The notes under the pieces are model-generated. The model saw only the letters and a program-made list of their open reading frames with translations, was not told the origin of the DNA and did not search any database. Shown here piece by piece: positions 1 to 5,024 of a stretch of DNA of 5,024 nucleotides. The DNA comes from an uncultured Verrucomicrobiota bacterium (GTDB lineage Bacteria; Verrucomicrobiota; Verrucomicrobiia; Limisphaerales; UBA1096). Position 1 is the first letter of the stretch. The number at the start of each line of letters is the position of its first letter. The position numbers and the translations under genes are program-made. The stretch is taken from assembly GCA_913050205.1 (NCBI GenBank), contig CAJXAU010000161.1:1-5024 (forward strand). Reading direction: 5' to 3'.

Positions 1-795
1 GTGTCCGACCTCGGCAACCAACACAGCGACGCACAGTTTGCCGAGCCAAGCGCAAAGCACTGGTTTGGAACCGATGTGCACGGGCGCGACCTGTTTGGCC
101 GCGTACTGGCTGGGACACGTATCTCGCTGCTGGTTGGCCTTGTCGGCGCGCTGGTGAGCCTGTTGATCGGCGTACTATGGGGCGCGGCCGCCGGGCTGCT
201 TGGCGGTCGTTGGGACAACTGGATGATGCGTACTGTTGACGTGCTCTACTCGCTGCCATCGATCATTTTCGTGATCGTCATCATCACGACACTTGAGGGC
301 GTGGTTCAGGGTTGGGTCGAATCTGCGTTTGGCGGGGATGGAGGCGAAACGGCACGGCACCTGTTGCTGTACGCCGGACTGGGTGCGGTGTCGTGGCTGA
401 CCATGGCGCGTATTGTGCGTGGTCAGGTATTGGCCCTGCGCGAGCAGCAGTTTGTCGAGGCGGCACGATCGCTTGGTCTCGGTACGTGGACGATTCTTTG
501 GCGGCACATCCTGCCCAACGTGCTCGGTGTGGTGATCGTGTACCTGACGCTGACGCTGCCGGCGGTGGTGTTGTACGAGTCATTCCTTAGCTATCTGGGG
601 CTGGGCATCCAGCCGCCACAGGCGAGTCTGGGTTCGCTGATCGCCGAGGGCGCGGCGCAGATCAACCCGGTGCGTGTCTACTGGTGGATGATCCTGTTCC
701 CGGCCGGCGCGCTCGCGGCGATGCTCATGGCGCTAAACTTCCTCGGCGACGGCCTTCGCGATGTCTTTGATCCAAAGTCCACCAACGAACGCTGA
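1..795 (+). CDS. OppC/DppC-type peptide ABC transporter permease, 5' end outside the window
   Basis: This is an inner-membrane permease of a binding-protein-dependent ABC importer, of the kind that forms a heterodimer with an OppB/DppB permease and takes up di- or oligopeptides. Three family signatures are visible. The PSAKHWFGTDVHGRDLFGRV block (residues 16-35) is the OppC-type entry to the transmembrane domain. The EAA cytoplasmic loop runs from about 150 to 173 (FVEAARSLG, ending in HILPN) and contacts the ATPase subunits. The C-terminal NFLGDGLRDVFDPK sits at 246-259. Hydrophobic segments lie near 42-67, 81-97, 121-136, 173-195 and 228-250. The loop at about 98-120 is acidic and glycine-rich. 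The first codon in the window is GTG, but it is probably an internal valine: OppC proteins usually have about 300 residues, and here the N-terminal cytoplasmic tail, first membrane helix and most of the first periplasmic stretch are missing. It ends at TGA. Substrate cannot be read from a permease alone; nickel or oligosaccharide import by relatives is possible. Confidence 0.93.
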   Translation: MSDLGNQHSDAQFAEPSAKHWFGTDVHGRDLFGRVLAGTRISLLVGLVGALVSLLIGVLWGAAAGLLGGRWDNWMMRTVDVLYSLPSIIFVIVIITTLEGVVQGWVESAFGGDGGETARHLLLYAGLGAVSWLTMARIVRGQVLALREQQFVEAARSLGLGTWTILWRHILPNVLGVVIVYLTLTLPAVVLYESFLSYLGLGIQPPQASLGSLIAEGAAQINPVRVYWWMILFPAGALAAMLMALNFLGDGLRDVFDPKSTNER

Positions 796-804
796 TAAAC
801 CAAG

Positions 805-818
805 CGCTTGGCCAAGCG
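805..818. repeat. Perfect 14-bp palindrome CGCTTGGCCAAGCG in the convergent gap
   Basis: The sequence equals its own reverse complement. It is nested with a second, overlapping palindrome CCAAGCGCTTGG at 800-811. It lies 9 bp after the permease stop, in the 96-bp gap between two convergent genes. It could fold as a 5-bp stem (CGCTT/AAGCG) with a GGCC loop. No T-tract follows on the + strand, so it is not called an intrinsic terminator. An identical 14-mer occurs in the only other intergenic gap, at 4795-4808. The rest of the gap, 819-891, shows nothing recognisable. Confidence 0.85.
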
Positions 819-891
819 GGGTGACTATTCGGGACACGGTGGGCACAGGAGTGATGGAATCGATCCTGTCGTATGAGTCTGAGCTTTTCAG

Positions 892-2304
892 TTAAGCCAG
901 AAGTTCGCGGATGACTCGGCCGTGGACGTCAGTCAACCGGAAGTCGCGACCGGCGTGGCGGTAGGTGAGGCGCTCGTGATCGAGACCGAGCAAATGAAGC
1001 ATCGTTGCGTGTAGGTCATGCACGTGTACCGGCTTGTCCACCGCGCGAAAGCCGAATTCGTCGGTGCCACCGTGGGCGTAGCCACCTCGTGCGCCGCCGC
1101 CGGCGAGCCAGCAGGTGAAACCGTAGTGGTTGTGGTCGCGTCCGTTCAGGGCGGGATACTCGGCGACCGGTGTGCGGCCAAACTCGCCGCCCCAAAGGAC
1201 AAGCGTGCTGTCGAGCAGGCCGCGCTGGCGAAGATCGGTGAGAAAGGCGGCGAGGGGTTGATCCCAATCGCCGGCGAGCTTGCGGTGATTTTTTTCGAGA
1301 CCATCGTGGTTATCCCACGGCTGCCCGCCGCCGCTCCACACCTGCACGAACCGGACGCCGCGCTCGAGCAAACGCCGCGTCATCAGAAGCTGCCGACCGT
1401 GCGTGCCGTTGCCGTAGGCATCGCGGATGTGTTTTGGCTCGCGATGGATATCAAACACGTCGGTGGCCTCGGCTTGCATCCGGTAGGCCAGCTCGAATGT
1501 CTGGATGCGTGCCTCGAGCTGCGGATCAGAGGCGCGCGCCTTCAGGTGCCGGGCGTTGAGCGCCTGCACAAGGTCAAGTTGCTCGCGCTGCTGCATCGGC
1601 GAAAGGCGGCTGTTGCGGATGTTGGCGATGAGCTTGGTGACCTCCTTGTGTTTTGTATCCAGATACGTGCCCTGAAATGCTCCCGGCAGAAACGCGCTGC
1701 GCCAATTGCGCGTGGCGACAATGGGATACCCGCCCGGGCACATCGCAACGAAGCCGGGCAGGTTTTCGTTCAACGTACCGAGCCCGTAATTCACCCAGGC
1801 GCCAAAGCTTGGCCGTGGCAATTGCGCTTCGCCGCAGTTCATGAGCATCAGCGACGGCTCATGATTTGGCACCTCGGCCTTCATCGAGCGAATTACGCAA
1901 AGGTCATCCGCGGCGGCCTCTGCTGTTTTGGCGAAAATCTCGCTCACCGGCAAACCGGACTGCCCGTAACGCTTGAATGAATAAGGCGACCCCATCGCGT
2001 GTCCCGTGCGGCGTTCGGTGCGAAAGTTTTTCACTGGCAACGGCTTCCCGTGCAGTTCATTGAGCAATGGTTTTGGATCGAATGTATCCACCTGGGATGG
2101 GCCGCCGTTCATGAACAGGTGTACCACTCGTAGAGCCTTTGGTGCGTAATGTGGCGGCCTCGGTGTGTGTGGCCGCTTGGCGTGGGTGAGACCGGCCAAG
2201 GCCATCATGCCGAAGCCGGTGCCGGTGCGGGTCAGGAATTCACGGCGTGACGAGATCATTCCCGCTTGCGGGCATGGCGATTTTGAATTCCGATCAGTCA
2301 ACAT
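892..2304 (-). CDS. DUF1501 family protein with twin-arginine signal
   Basis: This is a 470-residue protein of the DUF1501 family (alkaline phosphatase/sulfatase-like fold), typical in length for the family. The N-terminus carries a twin-arginine export signal: SRREFLT at 19-25, a short hydrophobic stretch at about 31-40, and a plausible cleavage after THA at 40-42. It is therefore predicted to fold in the cytoplasm, perhaps with a cofactor or metal, and then be exported by Tat. Family motifs are FMNGGPSQVDTFDPKP (64-79), WDNHDGLEKNH (330-340), WGGEFGRTP (371-379), GRDHNHYGF (388-396), the glycine-rich AGGGARGG (401-408) and HVHDLHATMLHLLGLDH (427-443). The Asp and His residues in these motifs are candidates for metal or active-site positions. 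The ATG at 2304 overlaps the end of the upstream DUF1549 gene by 11 bp, implying translational coupling. An in-frame ATG at 2259 (residue 16) would still keep the Tat motif, and neither start has a strong Shine-Dalgarno. The family is highly paralogous in Planctomycetes and Verrucomicrobia. Its reaction is not established. Confidence 0.93.
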   Translation of the reverse strand: MLTDRNSKSPCPQAGMISSRREFLTRTGTGFGMMALAGLTHAKRPHTPRPPHYAPKALRVVHLFMNGGPSQVDTFDPKPLLNELHGKPLPVKNFRTERRTGHAMGSPYSFKRYGQSGLPVSEIFAKTAEAAADDLCVIRSMKAEVPNHEPSLMLMNCGEAQLPRPSFGAWVNYGLGTLNENLPGFVAMCPGGYPIVATRNWRSAFLPGAFQGTYLDTKHKEVTKLIANIRNSRLSPMQQREQLDLVQALNARHLKARASDPQLEARIQTFELAYRMQAEATDVFDIHREPKHIRDAYGNGTHGRQLLMTRRLLERGVRFVQVWSGGGQPWDNHDGLEKNHRKLAGDWDQPLAAFLTDLRQRGLLDSTLVLWGGEFGRTPVAEYPALNGRDHNHYGFTCWLAGGGARGGYAHGGTDEFGFRAVDKPVHVHDLHATMLHLLGLDHERLTYRHAGRDFRLTDVHGRVIRELLA

Positions 2305-4744
2305 AAGAAAACTCGTTGGTCAAAAGTAGTGCGTGGACAAAATTCTGCCACTTCGCTTGGTCAGGATTTTGGCCAAGGTAGCGCTTGGCCAACGTCAACT
2401 CATCCCTATCGGGGGTGCGCGTGAAGAGGATTTTGTAAAGTTGGCTCACCCTCGTTTCCTTTTCATTCGACAAATCCTCTCGCGAGGTGATGCGCTTGGC
2501 GTAATCAGCGATGCTCGCGTTGTTCATCAGGTAGAGTGCCTGCGGGGAAACCGTCGTGGTTTCGCGATGGGCGCAGGTGAGGTTGGGGTCGGGGAAATCG
2601 AAGGCGCGCAGGGTGGTGTCCACGTCCATTCGGTCAATGCGGCCGTAAATACTGCGGCGCGGATTGAAGTCTCCCATGACATTTACGGGTGGGCCGCCAA
2701 TGGTGGAATTAAGCTGGCCGGTGGCGGCGACGAGTTCATCGCGCATCGTCCCGTAGCCCAGCCGTTGGCGATTGAATTTCCATAACAGACGATTTTCAGC
2801 GTCGATCATCCCGGGGTTCGTGGCGTTGGAGTCGGAAAGTTCATCAGGATGGGTGGATGCCATTTGCCACGTGGCGGAGGTCAAGATTTGCCGGTGCAAA
2901 TGCTTCAGGCTCCAGCCGTTGGCGATGAAATCGGAGGCGAGCCAGTCGAGCAGCCCCGGGTGGCTTGGCGGTTGACTGCGTAGGCCAAAGTCACTCGGAG
3001 TATTCACAAGTCCGCTGCCGAAATGCCACGCCCAAACTCTGTTAACGATCACCCGAGCCGTGAGCGGGTTGCCCGGCGAGGCGATGGCGCGTGCCAACTC
3101 TAGGCGGCCACCGCCGTTATTGAACGGCTGACGTTTTCCGTTGGTGAGGGCCGACAGGAATTGCCGGGGCACCGGCTCCCCGCGTTGGTGCGGATTTCCG
3201 CGGTTGAAGACCACCGGCTCGTACGGCGGGGTAACCTCCGTCAGCACCATCGCCCGGGGCGGCGCGCCTTTTCCCTTCACGCTCCATTCCTCAACGGCCT
3301 TGATGAGTTTTTTGTAGACGGCCTGATCTGGCCGATCGGGGATGAGCGCGAGAAAACCCCAGCCGAGCCGGCGCGGTATCATCGGCGGCGAATTCGGACC
3401 GTACAATACCAACCGCAGCGCCTCGGCATCGTCGTCGAGTCGTTCATTTTTTTCCCGGTACTCCTTCCATTCAGCATCGACTGATTTGAACAGTTCACCG
3501 TAGCCGTCGATGACATTTTTCATCGACTTGGGCGGGGCCGCGGCGAAGGCACTACGCACAAGGTCGTTCATCGGCGGTGCATCCGGTGAACTGAACAACT
3601 CCCGATGCACCGCCGGGGCGTGTGCGGCAAATTCATCATCAGCCAGCTCAGCGAACCGATGCCAAACGGTCCAAACCGGGTCCCGTTCGCGGAGGGCAGT
3701 TTTCAAAAACATCTCCCAACGATGAATGACGTACGGGTTAATCGCGCCCTTGTCGGTGAGTAGCATGAAGTTTTCCGTACTCGGCTGGTTGCGCTTGGCA
3801 TGAACCGCGGCGAGGTACTCGTCTGTGCGCGTGCGTGCGGTGTGAATGATATTCTCGCGCGTCTTGGCCACGAACTCGTTTAACTCCCCGAGGCGCTTGG
3901 CCAGCTCCGCATCGAACGCGCGCCGCTCTTCCGTTTCCGGCACAGGCTGAAAAATCGGCTGCAGCGTTGGCTCCGATGCGCTGCGAAACACACCGTAAAG
4001 TGAGTAATAATCGGCGGTGGGAATGGGGTCATATTTATGATCGTGGCAACGGGCACAAGAGACAGTCAGCCCCATCAACCCGCGCGTGGTCACGTCGATC
4101 CGGTCGTCTAATATGTCGTGAATGTTCCCTGAGAACCGCGGGCCAAGCGTGAGAAAACCAAGCGCAGTCAGCGGCGTCTTGTCATCAGCAAGCTCGAGCT
4201 GGTCGGCGGCAAGCTGTTCGATAATGTACCGGTCAAACGGCTTGTCGGCATTCAACGAGCGGATGACGTAGTCCCGGTACGTCCACGCCCAGGGGAAATT
4301 CTTTTCCTCAAAAAAAACATAGCCCTTGTTATCGGCGTAACGGGCGATGTCGAGCCAGTGCCGTCCCCAGCGCTCACCGTACGCGGGCGAGGCGAGCAGG
4401 CGATCAATCAGCCGTCCGAGCGCGCCTTGCATGTCGGTGCCGGCTTCCGCCTCGAACAACGCCATCTCGTCGTGTGACGGCGGTAGGCCGGTGAGGTTGA
4501 GCGAGGCACGGCGAAGCAGCGTCCACGCCTTGGCCTGGGGCGCGGGTGTTAACCCGTTGGCCTCCAGTTTGGAGAGGATGAAATGATCGACCGGTGCGCT
4601 TGGCCAGGCGCGATCCTTAACGGCGGGGGAGGGGGGCTTGGCGATCGGCTGAAACGCCCAGTGGCTGGAGGCATCCGCCGCTTGGCCAATCGGCACGCCC
4701 AAAAACATCAGCGCGAAGCCAAGCCCTATTTGCCAACGGAACAT
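2294..4744 (-). CDS. DUF1549/DUF1553 (PSCyt2-PSD1) secreted protein with CxxCH motif
   Basis: This is an 816-residue exported protein, numbered here from the ATG at 4744. A Sec signal peptide is visible: R3, a hydrophobic core at about 6-18, and a likely cleavage after GQA near residue 23. The DUF1549 (PSCyt2) domain spans about 50-257, with LTGLPPS (85-91), ERWGRHWLDIARYAD (124-138) and the haem-type CARCHDHKYDP around 230-240. The middle part, about 270-540, is charged and helical and ends in FNRGNP (513-518) and VPRQFL. The DUF1553 (PSD1) domain spans about 545-800, with LARAIASPGNPLTARVIVNR, TPSDFG (582-587), HPGLLDWLA and TVSPQALYLMNN (731-742). The N-terminal PSCyt1 cytochrome domain found in many relatives is absent, leaving a single CxxCH. 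The frame stays open to a TTG at 4783, but the ATG is preferred because it gives a classical signal peptide with an early arginine. The downstream DUF1501 gene overlaps by 11 bp and is the usual family partner. The biochemical role is unknown; c-type haem binding is inferred from the motif only. Confidence 0.93.
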   Translation of the reverse strand: MFRWQIGLGFALMFLGVPIGQAADASSHWAFQPIAKPPSPAVKDRAWPSAPVDHFILSKLEANGLTPAPQAKAWTLLRRASLNLTGLPPSHDEMALFEAEAGTDMQGALGRLIDRLLASPAYGERWGRHWLDIARYADNKGYVFFEEKNFPWAWTYRDYVIRSLNADKPFDRYIIEQLAADQLELADDKTPLTALGFLTLGPRFSGNIHDILDDRIDVTTRGLMGLTVSCARCHDHKYDPIPTADYYSLYGVFRSASEPTLQPIFQPVPETEERRAFDAELAKRLGELNEFVAKTRENIIHTARTRTDEYLAAVHAKRNQPSTENFMLLTDKGAINPYVIHRWEMFLKTALRERDPVWTVWHRFAELADDEFAAHAPAVHRELFSSPDAPPMNDLVRSAFAAAPPKSMKNVIDGYGELFKSVDAEWKEYREKNERLDDDAEALRLVLYGPNSPPMIPRRLGWGFLALIPDRPDQAVYKKLIKAVEEWSVKGKGAPPRAMVLTEVTPPYEPVVFNRGNPHQRGEPVPRQFLSALTNGKRQPFNNGGGRLELARAIASPGNPLTARVIVNRVWAWHFGSGLVNTPSDFGLRSQPPSHPGLLDWLASDFIANGWSLKHLHRQILTSATWQMASTHPDELSDSNATNPGMIDAENRLLWKFNRQRLGYGTMRDELVAATGQLNSTIGGPPVNVMGDFNPRRSIYGRIDRMDVDTTLRAFDFPDPNLTCAHRETTTVSPQALYLMNNASIADYAKRITSREDLSNEKETRVSQLYKILFTRTPDRDELTLAKRYLGQNPDQAKWQNFVHALLLTNEFSYVD

Positions 4745-4747
4745 GAG

Positions 4748-4781
4748 TCCGAAAATCGTAGACAGCGCCCATCCGAAAATC
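4748..4781. repeat. 10-bp direct repeat upstream of the DUF1549 start
   Basis: TCCGAAAATC occurs at 4748-4757 and again at 4772-4781, a 24-bp period. Both copies lie within 40 bp upstream of the preferred ATG at 4744. Two copies on nearly the same helical face (24 bp, slightly over two turns) in a presumed promoter/leader region would suit a regulator binding site. With only two copies, chance or an internal duplication is equally possible. If translation started at the TTG at 4783, these copies would be coding, each encoding an IFG tripeptide. Confidence 0.5.
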
Positions 4782-4783
4782 AA
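4755..4783 (-). promoter_or_regulatory. Weak sigma70-like promoter candidate for the DUF1549-DUF1501 pair
   Basis: Read on the - strand, TTGATT (4778-4783) and TACGAT (4755-4760) are separated by exactly 17 bp, each matching the -35/-10 consensus at four of six positions. Transcription would start about 4 nt before the ATG at 4744, giving an almost leaderless message. This would agree with the lack of a clear Shine-Dalgarno there. Both boxes overlap copies of the direct repeat at 4748-4781. The match is weak, and promoter consensus in PVC bacteria is poorly defined. Confidence 0.15.
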
Positions 4784-4794
4784 TCCGACTCACG

Positions 4795-4808
4795 CGCTTG
4801 GCCAAGCG
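4795..4808. repeat. Second perfect copy of the 14-bp palindrome CGCTTGGCCAAGCG
   Basis: This copy is identical to 805-818 and shares an extra G on its left. It lies in the 86-bp gap between the ankyrin-repeat gene's stop codon and the DUF1549 gene, about 50 bp upstream of the DUF1549 ATG. On the - strand, GCCAACGCTTGGC gives an additional nested inverted arrangement. No T-tract follows in either direction. Possible roles are a palindromic operator, an uptake-type inverted pair or a structural element. Confidence 0.85.
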
Positions 4809-4830
4809 TTGGCTATTCCATCGTGATCAG

Positions 4831-5024
4831 TTATTGCTCAGTAGAGGCTTCGAGTTCTTCGCGGGTCTTGGCGCCGCGCTCCCGGAGAAGCTCGATGATG
4901 AGATGATCCCCCCAACCGATGGCATCGTCGAGTACGGTGTTGCCGTACCGATCCATGATATTTACGTCAATCTCGCTGTTGATCAGGTAGATGGCCACGT
5001 CCTTGTGGTGATAAATCGCTGCCC
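4831..5024 (-). CDS. Ankyrin-repeat protein, C-terminal fragment, 5' end outside the window
   Basis: On the - strand, an open frame enters from the right edge and ends at TAA (4831-4833), giving 63 residues with no start codon needed inside the window. The visible part is the end of an ankyrin-repeat solenoid. A helical stretch AAIYHHKDVAIYLINSEIDVN is followed by the beta-turn MDRYGNTVLDDAI, which matches the ankyrin D-x-x-G-x-T-x-L-x-x-A-x pattern. Next comes a second helix pair with IIELLRERGAKTREEL, the usual LL...GA end of a repeat, and a short acidic tail. Ankyrin repeats mediate protein-protein contacts. Localisation and partners cannot be told, because the N-terminus and any signal peptide are missing. 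It lies upstream of the DUF1549 gene on the same strand with an 86-bp gap, so co-transcription is possible but not shown. Confidence 0.8.
   Translation of the reverse strand, partial: AAIYHHKDVAIYLINSEIDVNIMDRYGNTVLDDAIGWGDHLIIELLRERGAKTREELEASTEQ

Larger units (their letters stand above)
45..4808. repeat. Dispersed octamer GCCAAGCG/CGCTTGGC, 13 copies
   Basis: Exact copies lie at 45-52, 805-812, 811-818, 2174-2181, 2382-2389, 2493-2500, 3792-3799, 3894-3901, 4142-4149, 4597-4604, 4679-4686, 4795-4802 and 4801-4808. Eight are followed by C (GCCAAGCGC), three by G and two by T. Nine are inside genes and four form the two intergenic palindromes. In genes the word is read as Ala-Lys-Arg five times, Pro-Ser-Ala twice, Gly-Gln-Ala once and, in reverse orientation, Thr-Leu-Gly once. 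It therefore occupies all three frames and both orientations. None occurs between 819 and 2173. The span given here covers the dispersed set, not a continuous element. Confidence 0.8.

Noticed and set aside
175..583. Overlapping short open frames on both strands inside the permease gene.
   Set aside because: Their translations are rich in Arg and Pro or Gly without domain signatures, while the permease frame carries the EAA loop and membrane helices.
800..818. The palindrome as a bidirectional intrinsic terminator for the convergent genes.
   Set aside because: The perfect palindrome leaves only a short stem and there is no T-tract after it on the + strand. On the - strand only a short TTT follows, and that lies at the permease stop.
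878..894. CTGAGCTTTTCAG next to the DUF1501 stop as a terminator hairpin.
   Set aside because: The stem is only four base pairs, AT-containing and without a following U-tract, so it is not convincing.
1018..1980. A 320-codon open frame on the + strand opposite the DUF1501 gene.
   Set aside because: It is fully antisense to a gene with clear family motifs, and its translation shows no recognisable domain. It is best explained by codon bias of the GC-rich opposite strand.
2333..2785. A 150-codon + strand open frame opposite the DUF1553 region.
   Set aside because: It is antisense to conserved DUF1553 coding sequence and has no domain-like features. The other short + strand frames within 2772-4906 were rejected for the same reason.
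1288..4320. Homopolymer runs of seven to eight A or T inside the - strand genes (near 1289, 3447 and 4310) as programmed frameshift sites.
   Set aside because: The frames continue without interruption through all of them into conserved family sequence, so there is no sign of a frameshift product.
4745..4783. TTG at 4783 as the start of the DUF1549 protein.
   Set aside because: It would add 13 residues ahead of the signal peptide without a positive charge and has no better ribosome binding site than the ATG at 4744.

Overview
The window reads as chromosomal DNA from a member of the Planctomycetes-Verrucomicrobia-Chlamydiae (PVC) group, most likely a verrucomicrobial or planctomycetal bacterium. 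The main reason is the adjacent pair of a DUF1549/DUF1553 (PSCyt2/PSD1) protein and a DUF1501 protein. This pairing is strongly expanded in those phyla and uncommon elsewhere. Base composition is moderately GC-rich, and coding is dense with short gaps. No RNA gene, insertion sequence, CRISPR array or prophage feature was seen.

Layout: (1) 1-795, + strand: the 3' part of an OppC/DppC-type peptide ABC transporter permease whose N-terminus lies outside the window. (2) 796-891: a short convergent gap with a perfect 14-bp palindrome. (3) 892-2304, - strand: a Tat-exported DUF1501 protein. (4) 2294-4744, - strand: a Sec-exported DUF1549/DUF1553 protein with one CxxCH haem-type motif. It overlaps the start of the DUF1501 gene by 11 bp, so the two are very probably one transcription unit. 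(5) 4745-4830: a short gap with a second copy of the same 14-bp palindrome and a 10-bp direct repeat just upstream of the DUF1549 start. (6) 4831-5024, - strand: the C-terminal 63 residues of an ankyrin-repeat protein that continues beyond the right edge.

The two large - strand genes probably act together outside the cytoplasm. The family's biochemical role is not established. The co-occurrence of a possible cytochrome c-like protein with an alkaline-phosphatase/sulfatase-superfamily-like partner suggests an envelope or periplasmic redox or degradative role. The permease belongs to a separate peptide or oligosaccharide uptake operon running toward them.

The most unusual signal is not a gene. 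The octamer GCCAAGCG (reverse complement CGCTTGGC) occurs 13 times in 5 kb, against well under one expected. It lies in all three reading frames of coding DNA, and as a perfect inverted pair in both intergenic gaps. That distribution resembles DNA uptake sequences or HIP1-type genome-wide words.
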